64,000 nt of DNA from Bacillota bacterium (GCA_023408075.1 JAEYKW010000045.1:1-64000); one strand, 5' to 3'; shown: positions 16,236 to 25,101, counted from the first letter of the stretch. The notes: generated by a model from the sequence alone, not told the origin. Made by a program: numbers and translations.

Positions 16236-17318
16236 ATGAAAATCATTTACGGCCTTATGATGATTGCGTGGGTGGCCTTTCTGCAGATTCAAGGCCTGCA
16301 AACGGATGTGACGGCCTTTGCGTTCATGCTGGGCATGCTTTGCCTTTTCATTGTGAAGGAAAGGTATTTTGATAAGGCCATCTTGTCTGTTGTTTACTTT
16401 GCGGCTGTTACGGTGCTCGCTCAATATTGGAGCGCCTTTATTCTTTTATCTGCGATATCTTTGCTCGACTTTGTTTTCACACGCAAATACTGGCTGGCAG
16501 GCCCGGCATTTGCCGTTGCCGCAGGGTTCAGCATCACCGCCGGTCAATACTATTTTATACTGCTTTTCGTCTTATCGGCATTTTTCGGCTTCATGCTTGG
16601 CGAAAAAAGGCGCAATGAACAGGCGGGCATTGAAGCGCTCGATGAGGAAAGGCGGCTGCGCTATAACCTTGAACTCACGCAAAGTGAGCTGCTTCAATCA
16701 AGAAAGGAGATTGAACGGCTTACCGAAGCCCGTGAGCGCAACCGAATCGCGCACGAGTTGCACGACAGCATCGGTCACGGGATCGCCGGTGTGCTGATGC
16801 AGCTCGAAGCGGCGCTGCGGATTCACCGCCGGGATGCCGATAAAACGGAGGAGATTCTCAAAACCTGCACCGGTAAGCTTTCCCAGACGCTGACGCTGAC
16901 GAGGAACACGCTGTATAACATAAAATCGAGCTTTAAAACCGGCATAGAAGCGCTGGAGGATATCCTCGCCGGGTTTAAATTCTGTCCGGTGGACTTCCAG
17001 CATACGGGCGACTTTACGAGGCTCTCGGCCACGAACATGGAGATAGTGGAGGCTTGCGTTACCGAGGCGCTCACGAATGCGGCGAGGTATTCGCACGCCA
17101 CGATGATTTTAATAAGCATAGACATACGGCTTAAGAATGTGCGCTTTTACTACAAAGACAACGGCTTGGGTTGCAGCGACATGCACGAGGGGCTTGGTCT
17201 TGCGGGCATGAGAAATCGGGTGCGGAATGCGGGGGGCACGTTCTCGGCGGACGGCAGCGACGGTTTTATGATCGTGTGCAATCTGCCGGTGCAGGATGAA
17301 AGGGGCGATGCATTTTGA
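16236..17318 (+). CDS. sensor histidine kinase, NarL/DesK type
   Basis: 360 residues. The N-terminal 130 residues are hydrophobic, with five or six membrane helices and little extracytoplasmic sequence, as in intramembrane-sensing kinases linked to ABC exporters. A coiled-coil-like linker (140-165) leads to the HisKA_3 domain with the phospho-acceptor in RIAHELHDSIGHG. The ATPase domain has N-box EACVTEALTNAARYSHA and G-box DNGLGCSDMHEGLGLAGMRNR. AGGTGAT precedes ATG 16236. The stop overlaps the regulator start (TTGA). It probably senses the exported compound or membrane damage and controls the exporter genes upstream. Confidence 0.92.
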   Translation: MKIIYGLMMIAWVAFLQIQGLQTDVTAFAFMLGMLCLFIVKERYFDKAILSVVYFAAVTVLAQYWSAFILLSAISLLDFVFTRKYWLAGPAFAVAAGFSITAGQYYFILLFVLSAFFGFMLGEKRRNEQAGIEALDEERRLRYNLELTQSELLQSRKEIERLTEARERNRIAHELHDSIGHGIAGVLMQLEAALRIHRRDADKTEEILKTCTGKLSQTLTLTRNTLYNIKSSFKTGIEALEDILAGFKFCPVDFQHTGDFTRLSATNMEIVEACVTEALTNAARYSHATMILISIDIRLKNVRFYYKDNGLGCSDMHEGLGLAGMRNRVRNAGGTFSADGSDGFMIVCNLPVQDERGDAF

Positions 17319-17944
17319 GAATACTGGTGGCAGACGACGATGCACTCGTGCGGGATGGTCTCAAGCTCATACTCGAGACGGTTGATGATTTTGAGGTGGC
17401 GGGCCTTGCCGCCAATGGACAGGAGGCCGTGAAGCTCTGCGGCACCTGCATGCCGGATATTGTGCTGATGGATATCCGTATGCCGGTGATGGACGGCGTG
17501 CAGGCGACAGCCGAGATCAAGCGGCAGTTCAGAACCGTTAAAGTGCTGCTGCTGACGACGTTTAAGGATGTCGAGTACATACGCATGGCGGTGAAGAACG
17601 GTGCCGACGGCTATATATTAAAAAGCCACGATTCCCAAAGCATCATCAACAGCATCAGGGCGGTGGTTGGGGGGAACGTGATATTTGAAAAGGACATTGC
17701 GCAGGCGCTTTCAGGCATGATGACAGAGGAAAAGAAGCAGAGCACGGACGGGCCGGACTTAACCGAACGGGAACTCGAAATCATGAAGCGGATTGCGCAG
17801 GGACAGTCGAACAAGGAGATATCCGCTGAGCTCTATATGAGCGAGGGGACGTTGCGCAACGTCGTCTCGAATCTTTTGGGTAAGCTCGATTTGCGGGACA
17901 GGACACAGCTGGCCATTTATTATATCAGGAATGTAGAGCAGTGA
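17315..17944 (+). CDS. response regulator, LuxR/NarL family
   Basis: 209 residues from a TTG start that overlaps the kinase stop (TTGA), with AGGGG about 9 bp upstream. The receiver domain (1-120) has the acidic pocket VADDDAL, phospho-acceptor Asp in VLMDIRMPVMDG, Thr in LLLTTF and Lys in YILKSHD. The C-terminal LuxR-type helix-turn-helix (about 145-205) reads LTERELEIMKRIAQGQSNKE through SEGTLRNVVSNLLGKL. It is the cognate partner of the kinase, expected to bind the ABC exporter promoter region, perhaps the palindromes at 12532-12566 (inferred). Confidence 0.95.
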   Translation: MRILVADDDALVRDGLKLILETVDDFEVAGLAANGQEAVKLCGTCMPDIVLMDIRMPVMDGVQATAEIKRQFRTVKVLLLTTFKDVEYIRMAVKNGADGYILKSHDSQSIINSIRAVVGGNVIFEKDIAQALSGMMTEEKKQSTDGPDLTERELEIMKRIAQGQSNKEISAELYMSEGTLRNVVSNLLGKLDLRDRTQLAIYYIRNVEQ

Positions 17945-18279
17945 CGATTTCATATTCAGATCAAGGGGATCACATGCCGTATTTTGATAGATATTGTCGT
18001 AAACGGCGGCCCGTTTCACGGCGCACGCGAGATTGCGGAGTGCGCACAATCAAAGGGTAAACGACTCTGCGGCGAATGTAAGCACATACCGTGCGAAAAG
18101 CATCACACGGTGGGTAAAGAGAAAGCCACGGCCGAGCTGGGTTTAAGTTTCCTTGCGTGTATCTCAAACGGGCAATCAATATGGCAAAGATCAGGTTCTG
18201 CTTGCTGTGATGCGGGTGTAAGGCGAAGCAGATATACTTTCCTGTTGTCTGAAAGCCTAAGAAAACGGGTGTAAAACGA
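17945..18279. other. intergenic region, no convincing gene
   Basis: About 335 bp. An ATG at 17973 with AAGGGG upstream would give a 28-residue basic peptide, and a longer TTG ORF reaches 18274 with CGECKHIPC. Neither has recognisable homology or a closing structure of its own, so I do not call a gene. Confidence 0.4.
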
Positions 18280-18308
18280 CGAAAAGTCCGGGAAAACCGG
18301 ACTTTTCG
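18280..18308. terminator. bidirectional terminator
   Basis: A perfect 12-bp stem CGAAAAGTCCGG/CCGGACTTTTCG with loop GAAAA. The A- and T-rich base allows termination from either side, between the response regulator region and tRNA-Ser. Confidence 0.8.
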
Positions 18309-18317
18309 AACAAAATG

Positions 18318-18411
18318 TGGCGGAGAAGATGGGATTTGAACCCATGCACCGGTTACCCCGGTCTACTCCCTTAGCAGGGGAGCCCCTTCAGCCGTACTTG
18401 GGTACTTCTCC
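18318..18411 (-). tRNA. tRNA-Ser(GCU)
   Basis: The minus strand begins GGAGAAGTACCCAAG; acceptor arm GGAGAAG pairs with CTTCTCC, followed by discriminator G and an encoded CCA. The anticodon loop CTGCTAA gives anticodon GCU, reading AGC and AGU. A long variable arm (ACCGGGGTAACCGGT) is typical of class II tRNA-Ser. The T arm is GGGTTCAAATCCC. Confidence 0.97.
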
Positions 18412-18528
18412 AAAACCAGCGGAAACTACTACATTATAAGAGAAACGATACTCGCTGTCAACAAAAACGATGTGTAAAAAGGGTGTTTTTACAGCAGATT
18501 CTTCACGAGCTTTTTAACGGGCAATAAA

Positions 18529-18562
18529 TAAAAGACGGCGCTTCCTTTATAGAAACGCCGCC
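18529..18562 (-). terminator. terminator of the NlpC/P60 gene
   Basis: On the minus strand GGCGGCGTTTC pairs with GAAGCGCCGTC and is followed by TTTTATTTATTG, 15 bp after the stop. Confidence 0.8.
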
Positions 18563-18576
18563 CTGTAATAATCTTG

Positions 18577-20118
18577 CTAATTAAACACACGCCGCCCGTG
18601 GCTTAAGTTCGTTGAATACCAGCCTTCCACGCGGCAGATAATCACACAGCCGTAATCGGAAGAGGCATGGATATGATACCCGTTGCCAAGGTAGATGCCG
18701 ACATGGCCGATGGTTGTCATATCATTGTCAAAATAGAACATGAGGTCGCCGGGCTGAAGCTGATCCTTGGGAATCAGCGGCCAATTTGCGGTTTTGCTGT
18801 AGGTGCTCGCTGTCGAGCGGCCGATCTTATAGCCTGCTTTATTAAGACAGTAATAAATATAGCCGGAGCAATCGAAAGAATCCGTTCCGTTCGCGCCCCA
18901 CACATACGGCTTGCCCTGCTGCAGCAGCGCCATATCCAAAAATGCCCGGATCCTCGAGTCGGAGACCGCAGGCAGGTCGGGAAGCGCGCTGATTATCTTC
19001 AGACCCAATATATCAAACCGCATTGCGGTGTAATCCGTCATGTCGATATCGCCGTCTCCGTTTGTATCGCAGGCGGCTTTTTCAATATCGTTGAGGCTCT
19101 TGAGGCCCAAGATATTAAGGCGCGCCATTGTATAATCGTAAACCGATACCATGCCGTCTCCGTTGCCGTCTCCGTTTACGGCGATTTTCAAAGTATCACG
19201 CTCGGTGCCGCCCACCTTTAATTTCACGGTCATTCCGGTTTTAATGGGTGTTGCGCCGCAGAGATTGCCCGCCGTATCATAGAGGGCAAGATCGGCCGAA
19301 TCAGCTCTTATATTGCTTAAGAACTCTACAGATGTCGTCATCTTGGGCACACCCTTAATCACACCGCGCGATCTGTCGATCGGGTATTTTGTGGTTTCGA
19401 TCGCTAATGATTTTACGGTGACGGTGCAGGTGTCGGTTAAGGCCGGATTCGAAGACGATACGGTGATGGTGGCTGTGCCGGGAGCCAAAGCGGTGACCGT
19501 TCCGTTTGTCACGGTGGCGACGCCCGCATTGCTTGAGGCCCAAGCAACCGCTTTGTCTGCCGCATCGTCAGGCGCAACGGCAGCCGTCAATGCGGCGGTT
19601 TCGCCGACGCCGAGCAGTACTGTTTTGGAATTGAGCGACACGCCGCTTACGGGTATAGGCGTCTGAGATGTATTGATAACCGTACAGCCTGTCCCGGCGA
19701 TCGTATCGACCGCAAGCTTGTCCTCATTTCCGTCGGCGATAATCAGATAATTCTGTGAGATGTCCACGCTCGTAAGGGCATGAGTTTTTCCGATCAAGGA
19801 GACCAGCGGCCCCAAGTCCCTGATCATGTTGCTTTGCAGATTGATGGAAGTGACCCCTGTCGCAAAATCAAGACCCGAAACATTAGAAATGCTCTTGCCC
19901 GACAGATTCAGGTCGCCGGTTAATGCGGCCATTTCTGCGGAGGTGAGCTGGCCGTTGCCGTCGGTATCCGCGCCGACGGTGATCAACGCGTTTTTGAGGT
20001 TCTCATCGGTCACGACGGCGTCATCGGCAAAGGCCGCATAAATGCTGACCGCAAACACGATCACAAATGCGGCGATGGTGACAACGGGGATTTTGCGCTT
20101 TTTCTGAAATAATGTCAT
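18577..20118 (-). CDS. secreted NlpC/P60 peptidase with dockerin and Big_2 domains
   Basis: 513 residues from the ATG at 20118; an ATG four codons earlier directly abuts the AAAGGA site. Order: signal peptide (VVTIAAFVIVFAVSIYAAFA); an EF-hand-like DTDGNGQLTSAEM leading into leucine-rich repeats (LNLSGKSISNVSGL..., SINLQSNMIRDL); a Big_2-type Ig domain (VSGVSLNSKTVLLGVGE to CTVTV); a cohesin-like or linker segment; a type I dockerin with two calcium loops (NGDGNGDGMVSVYDYTMA and DTNGDGDIDMTDYTAM); and the C-terminal NlpC/P60 domain with catalytic Cys in DSFDCSGY and His in GHVGIYLGNGYHIH. It probably cleaves peptidoglycan stem peptides outside the cell. The dockerin implies docking to a cohesin partner elsewhere. 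Confidence 0.92.
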   Translation of the reverse strand: MTLFQKKRKIPVVTIAAFVIVFAVSIYAAFADDAVVTDENLKNALITVGADTDGNGQLTSAEMAALTGDLNLSGKSISNVSGLDFATGVTSINLQSNMIRDLGPLVSLIGKTHALTSVDISQNYLIIADGNEDKLAVDTIAGTGCTVINTSQTPIPVSGVSLNSKTVLLGVGETAALTAAVAPDDAADKAVAWASSNAGVATVTNGTVTALAPGTATITVSSSNPALTDTCTVTVKSLAIETTKYPIDRSRGVIKGVPKMTTSVEFLSNIRADSADLALYDTAGNLCGATPIKTGMTVKLKVGGTERDTLKIAVNGDGNGDGMVSVYDYTMARLNILGLKSLNDIEKAACDTNGDGDIDMTDYTAMRFDILGLKIISALPDLPAVSDSRIRAFLDMALLQQGKPYVWGANGTDSFDCSGYIYYCLNKAGYKIGRSTASTYSKTANWPLIPKDQLQPGDLMFYFDNDMTTIGHVGIYLGNGYHIHASSDYGCVIICRVEGWYSTNLSHGRRVFN

Positions 20119-20149
20119 GTCGGCACGCATCCTTTGTCATAGTTTTGTA

Positions 20150-20189
20150 ATATATATTATATATTCTTACAAAAACCAGCACGTGTCAA
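20150..20189 (-). promoter_or_regulatory. probable promoter of the NlpC/P60 gene
   Basis: On the minus strand TTGACA (20189-20184) is followed by AT-rich TAAGAATATATAATATAT. The -10 is ambiguous (GAATAT at 17 bp or TATAAT at 22 bp). Confidence 0.45.
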
Positions 20190-20259
20190 CCCCTAAATCA
20201 CATTCTTTCTTTACAACAGAAGAATAAAGGGCGCTTAGATGAGGCAATTTGCAATTAAA

Positions 20260-20721
20260 TTACATGTTTTTGCGTTCCATGAATACCATGGTCAGGCCAT
20301 CAGCCCTTTCAGTATGCGTTTCGGCATACCCGAGCTTCTTATAAAAGCTCACGATAAACGGAATATCCTTGCCCGTAAAAAGTGAAAATGCGGCACAGTC
20401 AGCGAAACGCTCATGAACGGACGCCATGAGCGCTTTGCCGACGCCGCGGCTCTAATATTCGGGCAGCACCGCGAGCCTGCCGATATGGCAGATATTATCG
20501 GCATCGAGGTGGGCGCGGACACTGCCCGCGATGCGCCCGTCCAGCGTGTACTTCAAAATGAGCTGCTTGCCAAAATCGGACGTGATGCTCTCCAGCGTCT
20601 GCGTGAGCGGCTGCAGGTCATCACGGCGGAGCGTCGCCGCGATGGAGGAGAACGCCGCTTTCTGCACACGCAGAATTTCAGGCAGATCGCAGCGCTCCGC
20701 CGGTTCTATAGTTCCCGTCAT
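20260..20721 (-). pseudogene. GNAT acetyltransferase interrupted by an in-frame TAG
   Basis: Read through, the frame from ATG 20721 (GGAGG 5 bp upstream, inside the end of aroF) to TAA 20260 is 153 codons, the normal length of a GNAT N-acetyltransferase. The product would have an N-terminal DLPEILRVQKAAF, then GRLAVLPEY. A TAG follows at 20454-20452, then SRGVGKALMASVHE, and a C-terminal FYKKLGYAETHTERADG. The TAG stands exactly where the acetyl-CoA-binding motif (Q/R)xxGxG/A needs Gln; CAG to TAG is a single change. As written, an 89-residue fragment without the cofactor motif would be made. Alternatives are a sequencing error or readthrough. It is the last gene of the trp-aro operon. Confidence 0.8.
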
Positions 20722-20722
20722 A

Positions 20723-21748
20723 TTATCCTCCTTGCGGCATGGCTTTGCCTTCAAAGGCGGCGCGGCGTTTCAAGTCGCTCATCAGCGCGCCGAACTGAAT
20801 TAAATCGAGCGACTGCGCGCCGTCCGAGAGCGCCTCGGCGGGATTGTTATGCGTTTCGATAATCAGGCCGTCCGCGCCGACCGCAACGGCTGCGCGCGAG
20901 AGCGCGGGCACCAGGCTGCGCAGCCCCGCCGCATGGCTCGGGTCTACCACGACGGGCAGGTGCGACTTTTGCTTTAGCAGCGGCACCGCCGAGAGGTCGA
21001 GCGTATTGCGCGTCATCGTCTCAAACGTGCGGATACCGCGCTCACAGAGTATCACGTTCGGGTTGCCCGAGGAGACGATGTATTCGGCGCTCATCAAAAA
21101 CTCCTCAAGCGTGTTGGAAAAGCCGCGCTTTAACAGCACGGGCTTTTTGCAGCCGCCCACCTCGCGCAGCAGATCGAAATTCTGCATGTTGCGTGTGCCG
21201 ATCTGTATCATATCCACGTCCTCAAACACCGGCAGCTGCGTCTGGTTCATGATCTCGCTGACGATGGGCAGGCCGGTCTGCGCCTTGGCGGCGAGCAGCA
21301 GACGGATGCCCTCCTCGCGCAGGCCCGGAAACGCATAGGGTGAGGTGCGCGGTTTAAACGCGCCGCCGCGCAGCATCGATGCGCCGCTGGCTTTGATGGC
21401 CCCCGCTACCTCGAGGATCTGTGCTTCACTCTCTACCGAGCACGGCCCCGCGACCACATGAAAATATCCTTCGCCGAATGTGACGCCGTCCACGCTGACG
21501 AGCGTGTTTTCGGGATGCACCGTGCGGTTGACCGCCTTATACGGCTCGGTCACGCGCCGCCCGTACGCCACAATGTCGTTGGTCTGTACCACATGATCGA
21601 CATCGACCGTGGCGGTGTTGCCGATCAGGCAGACGACGGTATGCTCGGTGCCCGTGCTCAGTATCGTGGAGAAGCCGTCCGCTTCAATTTTTCTGATAAA
21701 CGCCTCGATCTTTTCTTTGGAGACGCCGTGCTTCATGACAAATACCAT
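20723..21748 (-). CDS. aroF: 3-deoxy-D-arabino-heptulosonate 7-phosphate synthase
   Basis: 341 residues. It joins phosphoenolpyruvate and erythrose-4-phosphate in the first step of aromatic amino acid synthesis. An N-terminal ferredoxin/ACT-like domain (1-75) precedes the barrel, as in the type I-beta enzymes of Thermotoga and Bacillus. Motifs seen: AGPCSVES, RGGAFKPRTSPYAF, IQIGTRNMQNFDLL, VLLKRG, ILCERGIRTFE and the metal-binding DPSHAAG near the end. The N-terminal domain is the usual site of Tyr/Phe feedback. GGGAGA precedes ATG 21748, 4 bp after trpA. Its place at the end of the trp operon ties pathway entry to tryptophan demand. Confidence 0.95.
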   Translation of the reverse strand: MVFVMKHGVSKEKIEAFIRKIEADGFSTILSTGTEHTVVCLIGNTATVDVDHVVQTNDIVAYGRRVTEPYKAVNRTVHPENTLVSVDGVTFGEGYFHVVAGPCSVESEAQILEVAGAIKASGASMLRGGAFKPRTSPYAFPGLREEGIRLLLAAKAQTGLPIVSEIMNQTQLPVFEDVDMIQIGTRNMQNFDLLREVGGCKKPVLLKRGFSNTLEEFLMSAEYIVSSGNPNVILCERGIRTFETMTRNTLDLSAVPLLKQKSHLPVVVDPSHAAGLRSLVPALSRAAVAVGADGLIIETHNNPAEALSDGAQSLDLIQFGALMSDLKRRAAFEGKAMPQGG

Positions 21749-21751
21749 TGC

Positions 21752-22531
21752 TTATTCTCCCTGTAATATGGTCTGCTTCATCTCGCGCACATAGTCCGCG
21801 ACGGGCTGTACGCAATCTTTACCGTACTGCGCGACCATTTTCACGATCGCGCTGCCGACAATCACGCCGTCGGCAATAGCGGCCATCTCACGCGCCTGCT
21901 CGGTTGTGGATATACCAAAGCCGATTGCGCAGGGGATATCGCGGACGGCCTTGACCTCCGCGATCATGCGGCCTATGTCCGTTGTGATGCGGCTGCGCAC
22001 ACCCGTCACGCCGAGCGACGAGACGCAGTACACAAAGCCTTGCGCCTGTGCCGCAATTTCTGAGATGCGCGCTTGGGATGTGGGCGCAATCAGCGAAATC
22101 AGCCGCACATCATGAGCATGGCAGGCGGGGGCAAGCTCGTTCTTTTCCTCAAACGGCAGATCGGGCACGATCACGGCGTCCACGCCGCATTCGGCACAGC
22201 GGCGCATGAACCTGTCCGCGCCGTACACGAATACCGGGTTTGCGTACGTCATAAACGCGAGCGGTACGTCGGTCTTGTCGCGCAGGCGGCACACCATATC
22301 GAACAGGCGGTCGGTCGTCGCGCCTGCGGCAAGAGCGCGCTCGTCCGCCTGCTGGATGACCGGCCCTTCGGCGACAGGGTCGGAGAACGGAATGCCGAGT
22401 TCAATCAGGTCAGCGCCCGCGTCAGCCATGGCGAGCACGAGCCGCTCGGTCACGTCAAGGCTCGGGTCGCCCGCCGTTACAAACGGAATAAACGCTTTGC
22501 CGTTTTCAAACGCTTTATGCAGCTTATTCAT
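21752..22531 (-). CDS. trpA: tryptophan synthase alpha subunit
   Basis: 259 residues, normal length. It splits indole-3-glycerol phosphate into glyceraldehyde-3-phosphate and indole, which is channelled to TrpB. The catalytic Glu lies in DLIELGIPFSDPVAEGP with the Asp in AFMTYANPV-type context. The phosphate-binding end reads GFGISTTEQ and GVIVGSAIV. The start overlaps the trpB stop by 8 bp, supporting coupled synthesis of the alpha-beta complex. Confidence 0.97.
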   Translation of the reverse strand: MNKLHKAFENGKAFIPFVTAGDPSLDVTERLVLAMADAGADLIELGIPFSDPVAEGPVIQQADERALAAGATTDRLFDMVCRLRDKTDVPLAFMTYANPVFVYGADRFMRRCAECGVDAVIVPDLPFEEKNELAPACHAHDVRLISLIAPTSQARISEIAAQAQGFVYCVSSLGVTGVRSRITTDIGRMIAEVKAVRDIPCAIGFGISTTEQAREMAAIADGVIVGSAIVKMVAQYGKDCVQPVADYVREMKQTILQGE

Positions 22532-23708
22532 GGATGTTCACCCCCCTGTAGCGCGCGATGGCCGCCACGTCCTTGTCGCCGCGCCCCGAGAGGTTCACGA
22601 CGATAATCTGGTCCTTGCGCATTGTCGGCGCAATTTTTTGCACATAAGCCACGGCATGCGCGCTCTCGATCGCGGGGATGATGCCCTCGGTGCGCGAGAG
22701 GTATTCAAACGCGCAGACGGCTTCCTCGTCGGTCACGGGCACGTACTGCGCGCGTCCCGTGTCAAAAAGGTTCGCGTGCTCGGGGCCTATGCCCGGGTAA
22801 TCAAGCCCCGCCGATATCGAATGCACGGGCGCGATCTGCCCGAATGCATCCTGACAGAAGTACGACTTCATGCCGTGGAATATACCGAGCGAGCCGGTTG
22901 CGATAGTCGCGGCGGTTTTGGGCGTGTCCGCGCCGAGCCCCGCGGCTTCGCAGCCGATCAGCCGCACGCCCGCATCCGGGATGAAATCGTAAAAAAGCCC
23001 CATCGCGTTGCTGCCGCCGCCCACGCACGCGACAGCCGCGTCCGGCAGCCGGCCTTCGGCTGTCATCAGCTGCTGCTTTACCTCTTTGCCGATCACGCTT
23101 TGAAAATCGCGCACGATGGTGGGAAACGGGTGCGGCCCCATCACGGAGCCCATCACGTAATGCGTATCGTCAATGCGCGAGGTCCATTCGCGCATTGCTT
23201 CATTGACGGCGTCCTTGAGCGTCTGCGTGCCGCTCGTCACGGGGTGCACCGTCGCGCCGAGCAGCTCCATGCGGTACACGTTGAGTATCTGGCGCTCGGT
23301 ATCTTCCTTGCCCATGTAGATTTCGCACGCCATATCCATGAATGCGGCGGCGGTGGCGGTGGCCACGCCGTGCTGGCCCGCGCCCGTCTCCGCGATCACG
23401 CGTGTTTTGCCCATTCTTTTCGCGAGCAGCACCTGCCCCAGCACGTTGTTGATCTTGTGCGAGCCGGTGTGGTTCAAATCCTCGCGCTTCAGGTATATTT
23501 TCGCGCCGCCGAGGTCGCGCGTCATCTTTTCCGCGAAATACAGCAGCGACGGCCGCCCCGCGTACGTCTTCAGCAGTGCGTCAAACTCACCGCAGAACGC
23601 GGCGTCGTTTTTGTAGTGCTCATACGCTTCTTCGAGTTCGATCACGGCGTTCATCAGCGTCTCGGGTATAAACTGGCCGCCGTGCCTGCCAAAACGTCCT
23701 TTGCTCAA
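22524..23708 (-). CDS. trpB: tryptophan synthase beta subunit
   Basis: 394 residues. This PLP enzyme condenses indole with serine. The Schiff-base Lys lies in HTGSHKINN, the PLP phosphate loop is GGGSNAMG, and the start FGRHGGQFIPETLM is typical of the TrpB1 class that pairs with TrpA. Also seen are ETGAGQHG and SAGLDYPGIGPEH. It overlaps trpF by 4 bp (ATGA). Confidence 0.98.
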   Translation of the reverse strand: MSKGRFGRHGGQFIPETLMNAVIELEEAYEHYKNDAAFCGEFDALLKTYAGRPSLLYFAEKMTRDLGGAKIYLKREDLNHTGSHKINNVLGQVLLAKRMGKTRVIAETGAGQHGVATATAAAFMDMACEIYMGKEDTERQILNVYRMELLGATVHPVTSGTQTLKDAVNEAMREWTSRIDDTHYVMGSVMGPHPFPTIVRDFQSVIGKEVKQQLMTAEGRLPDAAVACVGGGSNAMGLFYDFIPDAGVRLIGCEAAGLGADTPKTAATIATGSLGIFHGMKSYFCQDAFGQIAPVHSISAGLDYPGIGPEHANLFDTGRAQYVPVTDEEAVCAFEYLSRTEGIIPAIESAHAVAYVQKIAPTMRKDQIIVVNLSGRGDKDVAAIARYRGVNIHE

Positions 23709-24319
23709 TTGTTTTGCCTCCTTATCAAACGGACAAGCTCTGAAATCTTGTCGCTGTCCTTTTTTCCTTCCGTTTCCGCGCCGCTGCTCACATCAAGGCA
23801 GTACGGCTCATAGCGCACGGCTTCTGATATATTTCCGGCATTGAGCCCGCCGGCCAGAAAATACGGTTTTTCCAGCTTGGGGATCAGCGTCCAGTCGAAC
23901 ACCGCGCCGCTGCCGCCCGGTTTGCCCTTTTGCCACGTGTCAAGCAGCAGATAATCGCAGCTGAGTTCTTGCGCGTCGGCGATCTGCCGCGAACTTTGCA
24001 CGCGCACCGCCTTGATGACGGGCACAGAAATCGCTTCTTTAAGCTTCCTTATATATAGGGCGTCTTCATTGCCGTGCAGCTGCACGAGTTCGATCACGCC
24101 ATCCCGCACCAGAGCCGTCGCCGTTTCGAGGCTGGCATCCACAAATACGCCCACGGCTTGGATGCGGCTGTCGAGAGCCTTCTTCAATTCGGCTGCCTGC
24201 GCGGCGCTGACCTGTCTGGGGCTGGGCGCGAACACAAAACCGATATAATCGGGCAGCGCTTTGTTGACGGCGCCGATATCCTCGCGGCGCGAGAGGCCGC
24301 ATATCTTGATCTTGCTCAT
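23705..24319 (-). CDS. trpF: phosphoribosylanthranilate isomerase
   Basis: 204 residues, a TIM barrel converting phosphoribosylanthranilate to the carboxyphenylamino deoxyribulose phosphate. The general base Cys is in KIKICGL at the start and the general acid Asp in YLLLDTWQKGKPGGSG. The phosphate-binding segments FLAGGLNAGN and LDVSSGAE are present. It is a separate protein, not fused to TrpC. It overlaps trpC by 4 bp. Confidence 0.96.
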   Translation of the reverse strand: MSKIKICGLSRREDIGAVNKALPDYIGFVFAPSPRQVSAAQAAELKKALDSRIQAVGVFVDASLETATALVRDGVIELVQLHGNEDALYIRKLKEAISVPVIKAVRVQSSRQIADAQELSCDYLLLDTWQKGKPGGSGAVFDWTLIPKLEKPYFLAGGLNAGNISEAVRYEPYCLDVSSGAETEGKKDSDKISELVRLIRRQNN

Positions 24320-25101
24320 ACTCCGCCGCCTTCACGAAGGTCCCTCAGAGCAGCCTGCCTGTCGGGGCTGCGCATCAGCGTTTCGCCGATCAGCACCGCG
24401 TCCACGCCCGCACGATGCAGACGGCGGATATCGGCGCTTGTTTGTATGCCGCTTTCGGCGACGAACAGCACGCCCGGCGGTACGAGCGGCCTTAGCTTCT
24501 CGCATGTCTCGAGCCTGACCTCGAACGTTTGCAGGTCGCGGTTGTTGACGCCGACGATGCGCGCGCCCGCCTCAAGTGCGGCCATGACCTCCTGCTCCGT
24601 ATGTGCTTCCACGAGCGCGGAGAGCCCAAGCTCATCGCATATTCTGATATACCGGCGGATCGTTTGTGTATCGAGCAGCGCACAGATCAGCAGCACGGCG
24701 TCCGCGCCGATCGTTTTGGCCTCGTAGAGCTGGTAAGAGTCCACCGTGAAATCCTTTCGCAGCAGCGGCAGGCGGCACACGGTTTTGATCTCGGTCAGAT
24801 AGCTGTCGAGCCCCTGAAAATACACTGGCTCGGTCAGCACCGAGACGGCGCTCGCACCCGCGGCCTCATAGTCCCGCGCGATATCGAGATACGGGAAATC
24901 GGGCGCGATAAGCCCTTTGGACGGCGACGCCTTTTTGACCTCGCAGATGAACGACAGGCCGGGCTTACGCAGCGCCTGCTCAAACGCGAATGAGCCTGCG
25001 GGCAATGCGAGTGCGCGCTGTTTCATGGCCTTAGGCGAAACGGCGGCCTTGGCCGCTTCAACGCGCTGTCGTGTGGAAGCCGCTATCGTATCGAGTATCA
25101 T
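24316..25101 (-). CDS. trpC: indole-3-glycerol phosphate synthase
   Basis: 261 residues, a TIM barrel closing the indole ring. The catalytic Glu and Lys lie in ICEVKKASPSKG. Also seen are PVYFQGLDSYL, LLRKDFTVDSYQLYEA, GVNNRDLQTF and the phosphate loop VAESGIQT...VLIGETLM. It overlaps trpD by 4 bp. Confidence 0.97.
   Translation of the reverse strand: MILDTIAASTRQRVEAAKAAVSPKAMKQRALALPAGSFAFEQALRKPGLSFICEVKKASPSKGLIAPDFPYLDIARDYEAAGASAVSVLTEPVYFQGLDSYLTEIKTVCRLPLLRKDFTVDSYQLYEAKTIGADAVLLICALLDTQTIRRYIRICDELGLSALVEAHTEQEVMAALEAGARIVGVNNRDLQTFEVRLETCEKLRPLVPPGVLFVAESGIQTSADIRRLHRAGVDAVLIGETLMRSPDRQAALRDLREGGGV

Noticed and set aside
17973..18274. Small ORFs after the response regulator, including a 28-codon one with AAGGGG upstream
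   Set aside because: No recognisable protein, Arg-rich shadow-like composition and no separate transcription signals.
22206..23813. 535-codon plus-strand ORF opposite trpB/trpA
   Set aside because: Mirror of conserved trp genes with overlapping, coupled starts; no ribosome site of its own.
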